Shown: positions 1 through 6,905 of the stretch, in pieces | Numbering within the stretch: position 1 is the stretch's first letter | Layout: each line of letters opens with the position of its first letter | Source of the DNA: Oscillatoria sp. Prado101 | GTDB lineage: Bacteria; Cyanobacteriota; Cyanobacteriia; Cyanobacteriales; Oscillatoriaceae | NCBI GenBank assembly: GCA_025454445.1 | Contig: JALOOK010000043.1 | Location: 1 to 13,545 of the forward strand | Length of the DNA stretch: 13,545 nucleotides | Direction: 5' to 3' | The notes under the pieces: model-generated | Seen by the model: the letters and a program-made list of their open reading frames with translations, nothing else | Told to the model about the DNA's origin: nothing | Databases searched by the model: none | Position numbers and translations under genes: made by a program

Positions 1-130
1 CAAAGGTTCGTAGTTGGGCTTCAGCCCAAAGGTTCGTAGTTGGGCTTCAGCCCAAAGGTTCGTAGTTGGGCTTCAGCCCAAAGGTTCGTAGTTGGGCTTT
101 AGCCCAAAGAAAGTAGTTGGGCTTTAGCCC
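1..130. repeat. Five tandem 26-bp units with hairpin core
   Basis: Units start at 1, 27, 53, 79 and 105. The first four are almost identical; the last is one base shorter and diverged (GAAAG in place of GGTTCG). Each unit holds a perfect palindrome, TTGGGCTTCAGCCCAA (TTGGGCTTTAGCCCAA in the last two), so the array could form a row of five short hairpins as RNA or single-stranded DNA. The left end is cut by the window edge, so the true copy number is unknown. It lies upstream of the CPBP protease gene. Similar TTGGGCT/AGCCCAA repeats are, from memory, common between genes in cyanobacteria. Confidence 0.9.
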
Positions 131-228
131 AACCGGAAAAACCCACAGTCAGCCAAGATTTCATATCTGGCGGTGTGCGCACTTCCGAAGCGACTGCCTG
201 GTTGCCATCCAAAATTTGATATACCGAA

Positions 229-1083
229 TTGAAACTCAACCCCCTCCAGATAGCCGGCTACCCAGCACCGGCACGAATGGCAATCTTTGTCCTGGCATTA
301 CTCTGCCTCTGGGTGCCATTTGCAGCTCCAATTTACGCCTTCGTCAGTGATAGCAACCTAACCAGCATCCTAACAATGGTGATTTTGTACGGGGAATTTA
401 TCTTCCTCGTGCGGTGGTGGGGGCGTCACGTTTACCGACAGCCCCACCAGCTGCGCAGCTACGGCTTGCAACCCACCCGACAAAATGCCCGAGAACTCCT
501 GAGAGGTTTAGCAACCGGTTTGTTCTGCCTTCTAGGCATATTTGCCCTGCAAGGAATGCTGGGCTGGCTTGTCTGGAAAACCCCGGACTTTTCTCTCGCG
601 AAAATTCTCCTCGAAGGCTTAATCGTCTCTCTTGGCGTCGGTTTTGCCGAAGAGTTGCTGTTTCGCGGCTGGCTGCTAGACGAGTTGCAGCGGGATTACA
701 CTCCCACCGCCTCACTCTGGGCGGACGCCACGATATTTGCCCTCCTGCATTTTATCAAACCGGCAGCAGTCATGATCCGCACTTTGCCAATATTTCCCAG
801 CTTGCTGGTGCTTGGTTTGGCACTGGTTTGGGCGAAACGCTCCCGCTGCGGACGCCTGGGACTGCCGGCGGGACTCCATGCCGGCCTCGTCTGGGGATAT
901 TATATCATCAACGTCGGGCAGCTTGTGCGATATTCTGGCAAAGTTCCGGAATGGGTGACAGGAATTGACAGCAACCCGCTTGCCGGTATTGCCGGCTTTC
1001 TATTCCTCGGCGCTCTCGCCTTCTTTATGTGGGGATATTCTCGGAATTTTCAACCGCAGATGAATGCAGATGAACGCAGATGA
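229..1083 (+). CDS. CPBP family intramembrane glutamic protease
   Basis: A 284-residue polytopic membrane protein of the CPBP (Rce1/Abi-like) family, whose members cleave or process membrane-bound peptides; the substrate here is unknown. The diagnostic motifs are visible: EELLFRG at residues 141-147 (paired Glu, then Arg146), FALLH at 170-174, and a third His at 217 (LHAGLVW). Several hydrophobic segments (about 17-38, 45-62, 94-115, 127-141, 187-203, 252-270) fit a membrane location. The start is TTG at 229; an in-frame TGA at 217 rules out anything much further upstream, and the stretch after TTG (QIAGYPAPAR) resembles the N-termini I recall for cyanobacterial relatives. ATG at 277 is the alternative. 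No clear Shine-Dalgarno is seen. The final residues, about QPQMNADERR, come from a dispersed repeat, so the C-terminus is probably not conserved. It converges on the pentapeptide-repeat gene 47 bp away. Confidence 0.88.
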   Translation: MKLNPLQIAGYPAPARMAIFVLALLCLWVPFAAPIYAFVSDSNLTSILTMVILYGEFIFLVRWWGRHVYRQPHQLRSYGLQPTRQNARELLRGLATGLFCLLGIFALQGMLGWLVWKTPDFSLAKILLEGLIVSLGVGFAEELLFRGWLLDELQRDYTPTASLWADATIFALLHFIKPAAVMIRTLPIFPSLLVLGLALVWAKRSRCGRLGLPAGLHAGLVWGYYIINVGQLVRYSGKVPEWVTGIDSNPLAGIAGFLFLGALAFFMWGYSRNFQPQMNADERR

Positions 1084-1123
1084 ATTCAGAATTATCTGCG
1101 TTTATCTGCGTCCATCTGCGGTT
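1052..1123. repeat. Fold-back repeat built of ATCTGCG/CGCAGAT modules
   Basis: Three CGCAGAT-type modules (1052-1085) face three ATCTGCG modules (1091-1123), giving an imperfect inverted repeat of about 33 bp per arm with a very short loop. It covers the last 11 codons and stop of the CPBP gene and most of the gap to the convergent pentapeptide-repeat gene. It could act as a hairpin terminator for either strand (inference). Repeats of this kind are, from memory, dispersed in several cyanobacterial genomes. Confidence 0.85.
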
Positions 1124-1130
1124 ATAAACT

Positions 1131-1769
1131 TCAAACCTGCTCCTCGACAGAAGTGCCCGCCAGACAGGCACCTGCAATATTCACCCCCTCCAAATTAGCG
1201 TCTTCTAACTCAGCGCAAAGCAGGTTGGCACCTGTCAAATTCGCACCGGCAAGATTTGCGCCCCGCAAATCCGCCTCTTCCAAATTCGCCTCACTGAGGA
1301 GCGCCCCTTGCAAATCGGATCGAGTCATATCAGCGCCGGTGAGATTAGCGCCTGTGAGGTTAGCGCCCCGCAACTCCGCCCCCCGAAAATCGGCCCCCTG
1401 CAAGTTGACATTCATCAGGTTCGCCCCGCTCAAAAAAGCGCCGGCAAATGACACTTCCCTCAGCTTAGCTGCCATCAAATTTGCCCCCCGCAAATTGGCA
1501 CCCCGCAAGTCAGCGCCTGTTAAGTCTGCTTGCATCAAGTTTGCTCCTGCCAGGTTCGCCCGCAAGTCCGCTCCTACTAGCTGTGCGCCCATCAAATTCG
1601 CGCCGTCAAGACGCGCTCTTTCCAGATTTGACTGGCAGAAATTCACTCCCACGAGATTTGCTCCGGCAAAATTAACTCCCTTGAGTGTTAAATTTGACAA
1701 GTCTTCGTCTTCTAGATTTGCTCCGGGTAATTGTTTTAGTTTTCCTGAGCGAATTTCTTCCAGGTTCAT
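1131..1769 (-). CDS. Pentapeptide repeat protein
   Basis: A 212-residue protein made almost wholly of A(N/D)LXX quintets, which fold into a right-handed quadrilateral beta helix. About 35 quintets follow a short N-terminal segment (MNLEEIRSGKLKQLPG). There is no signal peptide or membrane span. Family members have many roles, some mimic DNA and most in cyanobacteria are unassigned, so no function is proposed. I chose the ATG at 1769 because GGGAAG lies 4 bases upstream and the fold starts there; a second in-frame ATG at 1781 would add MGSR. One quintet is a residue short (GADLR followed by ANLA), which breaks the register about a third of the way in. It is the last of three minus-strand genes, 99 bp after the DICT protein gene. 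Confidence 0.9.
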   Translation of the reverse strand: MNLEEIRSGKLKQLPGANLEDEDLSNLTLKGVNFAGANLVGVNFCQSNLERARLDGANLMGAQLVGADLRANLAGANLMQADLTGADLRGANLRGANLMAAKLREVSFAGAFLSGANLMNVNLQGADFRGAELRGANLTGANLTGADMTRSDLQGALLSEANLEEADLRGANLAGANLTGANLLCAELEDANLEGVNIAGACLAGTSVEEQV

Positions 1770-1773
1770 GCGA

Positions 1774-1779
1774 CTTCCC
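1774..1779 (-). promoter_or_regulatory. Ribosome binding site deciding the start of the pentapeptide-repeat gene
   Basis: On the minus strand GGGAAG sits 4 bases before the ATG at 1769. The alternative ATG at 1781 overlaps this motif and has no purine-rich sequence ahead of it, so the inner start is preferred. Confidence 0.4.
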
Positions 1780-1802
1780 ATTAGTGTGATATAATGTTTG
1801 GA

Positions 1803-1829
1803 ACCGCCAAGACGCCAAGGACGCCAAGA
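1803..1829. repeat. Intergenic CGCCAAG-type repeat, uninterrupted copy
   Basis: A 27-bp element with three spaced CGCCAAG modules, between the DICT protein gene and the pentapeptide-repeat gene. A second copy starts at 6906 and is interrupted by a 29-bp insertion. Elements of this look are, from memory, dispersed in Oscillatoria-type genomes. Confidence 0.75.
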
Positions 1830-1868
1830 TCAGAGAGATTGAAGGGAGCGGGGATTTGGGTAAGGTTT

Positions 1869-3269
1869 TTAACCGTAAGTGATAGAAGTTTCGCTGCTGC
1901 TGCCGGTTTTGCCTGCGCTCTCTGTGGAGAAGTCTAGCAGCCAGATGGCACCTGTGACTTTGGCTGGCGTCACCGGCAAGCTCAAACCCTGCTGCACGCC
2001 GATAGCCAAAAGCGCTAGGGTGTCCACAAGTTTGGGGTCCCAGCGCTCGCCTGCTTGAGCTTGACACTCTGCTAGGGCTTGCGCTGCGCAAATAGCCGGA
2101 TTTTCCTGGGTGCCGGTGCTGCGGTGGTGAGCCAGTCGCTGTTGGAAGTCTGCGGCTAGCCCCAATATTCTCGATTCTAGCGGAATTAACTCCCCTGAAA
2201 GACCTGCGGGCTGTCCGCTACCGTCCCAGTATTCCGTTTGATGAGTTAATATTTGGGCTACGGCTCGCAGCTGGGGCATGCGGCGCAGTACCTGCACTTC
2301 TGGCACTAGGGGACAGCTGGGCGCTTGTTCGGCACCCGCCAAAACTCTATCTACACCGTGCCAGGGTTCGAGGCGGTGCAGCAAACCGGCAAGGCGCAGT
2401 CGCTTTATCTGCCAAGCGGGCAAATCCAGCAGCTGTCCGATCGTTTCTGCCAGCGCCACTACTTCCGCCGCCGCCATCGGGTTGGTGGCGTCTGCCATAT
2501 CCATTAGCTGCGCCATCCGCAAATACGCCTGAATTTCATTGGAAACTAAGTTGCGCTCTAGGGCTTGCGGGTGGGAGGATTCAGAAGTATCTTCTTCGCC
2601 CCTCTCTAAATCGTGTTCGTTTGCCTGCAGGTAATCGACGACGCGGCAGACAATTTCGCCCAAGTCGTCTTGTGGGGAACTACTCGCCTCAGCGATTAGA
2701 GCTTGGACTTGAGCGGTTAGGGTTTGCTGGAGTTCAGGGTTGTATTTGCCGATCTGGGCGATGGCTAATTCTACCGTTTCTTTGACCAGCTCCGGCTCAA
2801 ATGTCCACAAACCATAGAATTTGCGCTCCAAGTCGTCTTGCGGGTAACCTGCAGATCCGTAAGCAGCCGGTGAGAGTTCTTGACAAAGTACCATCGCCGT
2901 GTATGTTGGCGACAAAATCATCAAGTGCCACTCTTGGGCAACGGGATCTGTAGGGTCTAAACTAACTAAGTCCACATTTGCCATCTGGCTGGTGGGGTGA
3001 TCTTGCCAGCCGGTGTCCGCCGCTGCCATAATCACAACTTGGCGAGCCTTGTTTGCCAGTTCGGCATAGCGCTCTGCTTCTTGCAAGTACCATTTGCCCT
3101 GCTGGAAGGCGGCGATCAGGATTGGCGAACTGCTCGATGTCAGGATGCAGTCTTCCAGGGCGTGGCACAGGGAAACTAAGGTGTTCTTATAGTACACCCC
3201 AAATCTTATAGGTCTTTTGCCGTTGCGGTGAGCGGCCTCTAGCTGGTGGACAATAGAGCCTGTTAACAT
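1869..3269 (-). CDS. DICT sensory domain protein with degenerate HD-GYP-like domain
   Basis: A 466-residue soluble protein. Residues about 15-135 resemble the DICT domain, a sensory module named for its link to diguanylate cyclases and two-component systems. Residues about 235-425 resemble an HD-GYP phosphodiesterase, the class that hydrolyses cyclic di-GMP. The catalytic signature is eroded: the HD pair reads LLHRLEP (His298, then Arg299 where Asp is expected), the HHE...DGxGYP block reads HQTEYWDGSGQP (343-354), and the later D-V-Y-D motif reads D-F-Q-Q (374-377). I infer a sensing or binding role rather than catalysis. A low-complexity acidic linker (about 215-235) joins the halves; the tail after 450 is Ser/Thr rich. 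ATG at 3269 is the first possible start, since a TAA codon lies immediately upstream in frame. No Shine-Dalgarno is seen. It sits between the radical SAM and pentapeptide-repeat genes on the same strand, with gaps of 134 and about 99 bp, so co-transcription is uncertain. Confidence 0.8.
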   Translation of the reverse strand: MLTGSIVHQLEAAHRNGKRPIRFGVYYKNTLVSLCHALEDCILTSSSSPILIAAFQQGKWYLQEAERYAELANKARQVVIMAAADTGWQDHPTSQMANVDLVSLDPTDPVAQEWHLMILSPTYTAMVLCQELSPAAYGSAGYPQDDLERKFYGLWTFEPELVKETVELAIAQIGKYNPELQQTLTAQVQALIAEASSSPQDDLGEIVCRVVDYLQANEHDLERGEEDTSESSHPQALERNLVSNEIQAYLRMAQLMDMADATNPMAAAEVVALAETIGQLLDLPAWQIKRLRLAGLLHRLEPWHGVDRVLAGAEQAPSCPLVPEVQVLRRMPQLRAVAQILTHQTEYWDGSGQPAGLSGELIPLESRILGLAADFQQRLAHHRSTGTQENPAICAAQALAECQAQAGERWDPKLVDTLALLAIGVQQGLSLPVTPAKVTGAIWLLDFSTESAGKTGSSSETSITYG

Positions 3270-3369
3270 TTATTTACATCAAATCAGAGGCTATTATCGA
3301 TCAAAGTATGGCAGAAGTTACCCGGCTTTTGTCGCCTGTCTTCTGGCTAAATGTTGGGGCTGGGGCTTG

Positions 3370-3398
3370 GGGTGCGTGCGCCGAGGGGGCACGCACCC
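3370..3398. terminator. Perfect 10-bp hairpin after the radical SAM gene
   Basis: GGGTGCGTGC (3370-3379) pairs perfectly with GCACGCACCC (3389-3398) around a 9-base loop. On the minus strand it starts 5 bases after the radical SAM stop codon, the right place for a terminator, but no U-tract follows on that strand; the T-rich side (TAATTTT) is on the plus strand. It may instead be one of the GGGTGCG/CGCACCC palindromes dispersed in cyanobacterial genomes. Confidence 0.5.
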
Positions 3399-3403
3399 TA
3401 ATT

Positions 3404-4981
3404 TTAGCCCGCCGCCACCGGCACTCTTTGCTTCTCCTTCACTTCCAGCGGCGCAGTTAGCGCTGCTTCCAAATCAGCACATCCCAGCCTTTCTTCGAGA
3501 ATCCTGATCACTTCGCGCCCGAAATCGCCTGGATTGCGACGCCAAGCCTCCAAGCACACTTCCCCGAAGAACGAGCCGAGCGGTTCGGGATTCCACAGCA
3601 GCTTCCTCGCCGTCCAAGGCATCAAGCTCATCGGGTCGTACCCTGGTTTGAGAATTTCCTTCTTAAATGCATACTCTTCCAAATGGGTGTGCGGCTGCAA
3701 GCCGATGAAGAAAATCGCCGGCTCGACTTTATCCTCCCCAAAAATCCGTTCTAGCTCCCGGTGGTAAGCAATCGTCTGGCGGATGGTGTCATAGGTTTCG
3801 TCTATGACATTAAACGAGTAATTGACCGAAACCAAGTCATTGAAACCGGCAGCCTTCAAGTCGCGGCAGTTTTCCAGCACCGTGCGCAGGTTGTAGCCCA
3901 TGCGCATCTTGCGCACCAGTTCTTGCGAGCCGCTGGTGATGCCGATTTCAAAATAATTCATGCCGGTTTTCACCATCAAGTCGCACAGCTGGGGCGTCAA
4001 GTTGTCCGCCCGGATGTATGCCGCCCACTTAATGTCCGCCATACCGGCATCGATGATTTTCTCCAGCAGCTCCACTGCATCGTCAATAAACTTGCGAGCC
4101 GGAATAAACTGGGCGTCGGTAAACCAGAAGTTGCGCACCCCCCGCTCGTAAAGCTGGCGCATCTCCGCCACGACTTCATACGCTGGGTTTATCCGCACCT
4201 GCTTGCCTTCAATCACCGTATAGATGCAGTAGCAGCAGTTGTGCGGACAGCCGCGCTTGGTTTGCACGCCGATATAGAAGTCCCTGTCTTGCAGGTAATA
4301 CTGAAATTCCGGCCAGATGCTCTCTATATAATCGTAGTTGCAGGCTGTTTTCTCGATCGGGGTGGGGCGCTCGTGTATCATCCGCTCGCGGGGCGCTGTC
4401 TCTCCCGCTACATAGCAGCGCTCGTTGCTGAAATCCTCACCCCGCAGCAGTTTTTCCAGCAGCGCCTCACCTTCGCCCACGGATATAATTGTCCCCGCCG
4501 GCAGGCTGCGCCCCAGCTGCTCGTAAAATACGCTGACCGCACCGCCGCCCACTACTGCGCGGGCGCGGGGCTGGTATTTTTGAGCGCGTTTCAGCCCCCG
4601 CTTTATTAACCCCTGGTTGCGCCAGAGTTCGGTGTAGTACGCCGTCGTCACGCGCAGCCCCCCGAGAGCGCCCCGCAGTTTTACCAGCGGGTTCTTGGCG
4701 TAGTAGAACTCAAAAGCGTTCTGCAGCGGATTTCCGCCTCGCCCTCCCACCGGCGCGTAGATTTGAATGTCTCGCCAGGAAAATACCAGCAGTGTGGGCT
4801 GGAATTCGTCCACACAAGCGTCTAGAGCGCCGGTGAAGTCCAAGGGCGGTACTGTCCCCAAGTCAAAGATGCGCTGCTCTACGCCTGGAAACAGCTTGTG
4901 GACGTGAGCTGCCAGGTACACTGCCCCGATCGGGAAGATGGGATTGCACGGGAGGCGAACGTAGAGGATGCGATCTTCCAT
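3404..4981 (-). CDS. B12-binding-type radical SAM protein
   Basis: A 525-residue cytoplasmic enzyme. The iron-sulphur cluster motif CxxxCxxC is explicit at Cys245, Cys249 and Cys252 (GCPHNCCYC), followed by a radical SAM barrel (about 235-430) with TDAQFIP and EIGITSG elements. The N-terminal 200 residues look like a cobalamin-binding Rossmann domain, with VVGGGAVSVF (143-152) and SVGEGEALL (167-175), but no DxHxxG motif for base-off cobalamin is present, so B12 binding is unproven. Radical SAM enzymes cleave S-adenosylmethionine to start radical chemistry; this subclass includes methyltransferases and ring-forming enzymes. The exact reaction cannot be read from sequence. From memory, close cyanobacterial relatives carry the label 'photosystem II high light acclimation radical SAM protein'; treat that as unverified. 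ATG at 4981 is the start; no good Shine-Dalgarno is visible. It is divergent from the DUF1830 gene. Confidence 0.88.
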   Translation of the reverse strand: MEDRILYVRLPCNPIFPIGAVYLAAHVHKLFPGVEQRIFDLGTVPPLDFTGALDACVDEFQPTLLVFSWRDIQIYAPVGGRGGNPLQNAFEFYYAKNPLVKLRGALGGLRVTTAYYTELWRNQGLIKRGLKRAQKYQPRARAVVGGGAVSVFYEQLGRSLPAGTIISVGEGEALLEKLLRGEDFSNERCYVAGETAPRERMIHERPTPIEKTACNYDYIESIWPEFQYYLQDRDFYIGVQTKRGCPHNCCYCIYTVIEGKQVRINPAYEVVAEMRQLYERGVRNFWFTDAQFIPARKFIDDAVELLEKIIDAGMADIKWAAYIRADNLTPQLCDLMVKTGMNYFEIGITSGSQELVRKMRMGYNLRTVLENCRDLKAAGFNDLVSVNYSFNVIDETYDTIRQTIAYHRELERIFGEDKVEPAIFFIGLQPHTHLEEYAFKKEILKPGYDPMSLMPWTARKLLWNPEPLGSFFGEVCLEAWRRNPGDFGREVIRILEERLGCADLEAALTAPLEVKEKQRVPVAAG

Positions 4982-5299
4982 ACCAGTTGAGGGGTTACGG
5001 ATTTCTGAAAGGTGTTTTCATATAACTTTACAATACCACCGCTGGTGTCTGGCGGGTTCTCGGGGATCTCCTTGCCGGTGCGCGGGCAGGCAGGGGAGCG
5101 GGGCAGCGAGAGGCTCTCTCGCCTTATAGCATATTAGTTGCTTTATGTCAACGCCTAAAAGGAAAGAATCTGCGGGCGCTCTTTACCTAAAAAAAAACTT
5201 CGGGATAGGTGTTAGTTGGTAGTCAGGTTTACAACACGCGGGGATCGCAGAGTGTTAAGCTTTATATATAAGTCGTTTGGTGCTTAGCTCCTCAGTCCT
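4982..5299. promoter_or_regulatory. Divergent intergenic region between the radical SAM and DUF1830 genes
   Basis: These 318 bp must hold the promoters for both flanking genes, but no convincing -35/-10 pair was found. Visible items: a TGCCGGT heptamer at 5073; a perfect 7-bp hairpin with a 3-base loop at 5106-5122 (GCGAGAG/CTCTCGC); a run of nine A at 5189-5197; and an AT-rich TATATATA at 5263-5270, 30 bp before the DUF1830 start, which could be a -10 region. No ORF is supported here. Confidence 0.4.
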
Positions 5300-5689
5300 A
5301 TGGTTCAAATTCTCGATCCCATCCCTGCTGGCTCCTCTGGCCAAATCCTCTGCTGCTACGTCAACGCCACCAGCAAAATCCAGATTGCTCGGATCACGAA
5401 TATTCCCAATTGGTACTTTGAGCGGGTTGTCTTTCCCGGACAGCGCCTGGTGTTTGAAGCTTTCCCAGAAGCCCTGCTGGAAATTCATACAGGTATGATG
5501 GCTAGCGCCATTCTCTCGGATAAAATTCCCTGCCTCCGCCTGCGGATATCTGACGGGAACGACGACAGCGCTGAAAAAGCCGATCTACTCAAACAAGAGC
5601 TTTTGAAGCTTAAACCGGAAACCGCTGCAACTGCTAAGAGTCGCCCTGCCAGAGCTTTAGCGGCAGCTGCGTTAACTTCTGTAGATTAG
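5300..5689 (+). CDS. DUF1830 domain protein
   Basis: A small soluble 129-residue protein. Residues about 14-82 match the DUF1830 family as I remember it: ILCCYVNATS, then IPNWYFERVVFPGQ and EIHTGMMASAILSD. The family is small, essentially cyanobacterial and of unknown function. The C-terminal 45 residues are charged, then Ala-rich, and look like a variable tail. The ATG at 5300 is well supported because an in-frame TAG lies at 5285-5287. No Shine-Dalgarno is seen. A hairpin followed by a short T-rich stretch begins 21 bp after the stop codon, so the gene is probably transcribed alone from the divergent region. Confidence 0.85.
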   Translation: MVQILDPIPAGSSGQILCCYVNATSKIQIARITNIPNWYFERVVFPGQRLVFEAFPEALLEIHTGMMASAILSDKIPCLRLRISDGNDDSAEKADLLKQELLKLKPETAATAKSRPARALAAAALTSVD

Positions 5690-5710
5690 AATCAAAATTT
5701 GACAGGACTG

Positions 5711-5740
5711 GGGGTTGCTGACCAAGGCAACCCCATTTTG
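5711..5740 (+). terminator. Likely intrinsic terminator after the DUF1830 gene
   Basis: GGGGTTGC (5711-5718) pairs perfectly with GCAACCCC (5727-5734) around an 8-base loop, followed by ATTTTG. The stem is GC-rich and sits 21 bp after the DUF1830 stop, 46 bp before the DUF4079 start. The T-tract is short, so it may only attenuate read-through. Confidence 0.55.
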
Positions 5741-5779
5741 GTAAGATTCAGGGGCTTCTCAACAGATGGGTGAACTGCT

Positions 5780-6217
5780 TTGAATCTCCCTTCTTTTCTC
5801 TGGTTGTGGAAAACAGCGGCTTGGGCGATGGGACTTTCCCTGGTGGCCTACCTGCTGCTGGCCATCACCGGCTTTTACATATTTCAGTCGCGCCAGCACA
5901 GACACTCCGCTTTCCGCCGGCTGGTTGAGGCGCATTTTTTGATTGGCGGCGCTATGCTGGGCATGGTGTTGCTGCTGCTGGCGATTGGCATTGCTGGCAC
6001 CTTGGGCCACTACGGCACCCTGGGCCATTCGGAACACCTAGCTGCCGGTTTAACCGCCGTGGGTTTAGTCTCGCTTTCCGCCTGGAGCGCCCTGCAGATT
6101 AGCCCCCAGCGACCTTGGGCCCGGGCCCTGCACCTGAGCGCCAATGCGGCGCTGTTTTTCGGATTTGCCTGGGTTTCTTGGACAGGCTGGCTGGTGGTGC
6201 AAAAATATCTGCCATAA
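5780..6217 (+). CDS. DUF4079 family membrane protein
   Basis: A 145-residue protein with four predicted membrane spans (about 15-35, 53-74, 87-106, 117-140). It fits the cyanobacterial/plastid DUF4079 family as I recall it, which has no firm function. Several His lie at or near span ends (52, 77, 83, 86, 118), an arrangement that invites comparison with cytochrome b561-type proteins, but heme binding is only speculation. The start is TTG at 5780, because an in-frame TGA lies at 5771 and the next start, ATG at 5828, would cut away half of the first span. The TTG overlaps the stop of a five-codon reading frame (MGELL) that starts at ATG 5766. It is followed 58 bp later by another membrane protein gene on the same strand. 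Confidence 0.75.
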   Translation: MNLPSFLWLWKTAAWAMGLSLVAYLLLAITGFYIFQSRQHRHSAFRRLVEAHFLIGGAMLGMVLLLLAIGIAGTLGHYGTLGHSEHLAAGLTAVGLVSLSAWSALQISPQRPWARALHLSANAALFFGFAWVSWTGWLVVQKYLP

Positions 6218-6225
6218 CATTTTTC

Positions 6226-6251
6226 CCAGTAAGGACGGAAGTGCTTACTGG
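6226..6251 (+). promoter_or_regulatory. Perfect 8-bp hairpin between two membrane protein genes
   Basis: CCAGTAAG (6226-6233) and CTTACTGG (6244-6251) pair perfectly around a 10-base loop. It lies 8 bp after the DUF4079 stop and ends 24 bp before the next start. No T-tract follows, so it is more likely an RNA structure or a protein-binding palindrome than a strong terminator. Confidence 0.4.
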
Positions 6252-6275
6252 CAACTTATCAATCCCTACTTAACA

Positions 6276-6836
6276 ATGAGCAATGTGACCAAAGACGCCG
6301 CGACATTCCGCATTTCTCCCTTAATCCGAATCACCCTTCTCAGCCTGTATGTAGCGCTGACACTGCCCTTGCCTTTCCTGTCTGAACTCACAGCTGCGCC
6401 GGTGCCACCGGCACTGCTGTGGGTGGGGGTGGCCCTGGGAGGCGTGGCGCTCTACGCTGCTCTGACTGAAAGAGTAATTATAGACGATCTGGGAATTCAT
6501 GTCAACTATCCGGGATGGGTTCCTTCTTTGTTTCGCAAGGGGTGGTCATTGCCTTGGTCGGAGGTGCGAGCTCTCAAACCCCGCAGCACCGGTCAAGGAG
6601 GATTGGTGTACTATTTCCTCAGCGAGTCGGGGAAAGGCTATTTGCTGCCAATGCGGGTGGTGGGATTTGCTAAGTTAGTCCGGCTGGTGGAAGCCAAAAC
6701 CGGTATTGACACGACAGATGTCCGCCCCCTGGCGCAACCCTGGATGTACTTGATTTTGCTAGGATTTACCCTGCTGCTGCTCTTGGTTGATGCCTGGACA
6801 ATTTCCACTGCCCTGACTCAGGGGAATTTGGTTTAA
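6276..6836 (+). CDS. Unrecognised membrane protein with possible PH-like core
   Basis: A 186-residue protein. Two N-terminal hydrophobic segments (about 16-36 and 45-63) are followed by a soluble region (about 64-150) and a strongly hydrophobic segment near the C-terminus (about 155-172). The soluble part, with ERVIIDDLGIHVNYPG, LPWSEVRALKP and YFLSESGKGYLLPM, has the alternating strand pattern and the 'W-x-E-V' element seen in bacterial PH-like domains; this is a resemblance, not an identification. The frame is open back to 6144, but that would overlap the DUF4079 gene, so ATG at 6276 is chosen. No Shine-Dalgarno is visible. It is likely a cyanobacterial conserved hypothetical, perhaps co-transcribed with the DUF4079 gene. 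It converges on the large kinase gene across 169 bp of repeats. Confidence 0.7.
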   Translation: MSNVTKDAATFRISPLIRITLLSLYVALTLPLPFLSELTAAPVPPALLWVGVALGGVALYAALTERVIIDDLGIHVNYPGWVPSLFRKGWSLPWSEVRALKPRSTGQGGLVYYFLSESGKGYLLPMRVVGFAKLVRLVEAKTGIDTTDVRPLAQPWMYLILLGFTLLLLLVDAWTISTALTQGNLV

Positions 6837-6905
6837 CCGCAGGCAGTCAGTTTGTCCTGTCTCCTTTCAAGGGAAAAGGGGCATTATTAGCTTAACATAT
6901 TTTTG

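Noticed and set aside
1..130. Tandem repeats as a possible CRISPR array
   Set aside because: Units abut with no variable spacers; the whole 26-bp unit is repeated, so it is a simple tandem repeat.
1153..1794. Plus-strand open frame of 213 codons
   Set aside because: It is the antisense shadow of the pentapeptide-repeat gene; its regular Ala-Pro pattern simply mirrors the quintets.
3761..4609. Plus-strand open frame of 282 codons
   Set aside because: It lies fully inside the radical SAM gene on the other strand, which has the intact cluster motif; no ribosome site or domain is seen in the antisense frame.
6144..6275. Longer N-terminus for the PH-like membrane protein
   Set aside because: It would overlap the DUF4079 gene by 74 bases in another frame and adds a sequence unlike a protein start; ATG 6276 precedes the first membrane span neatly.
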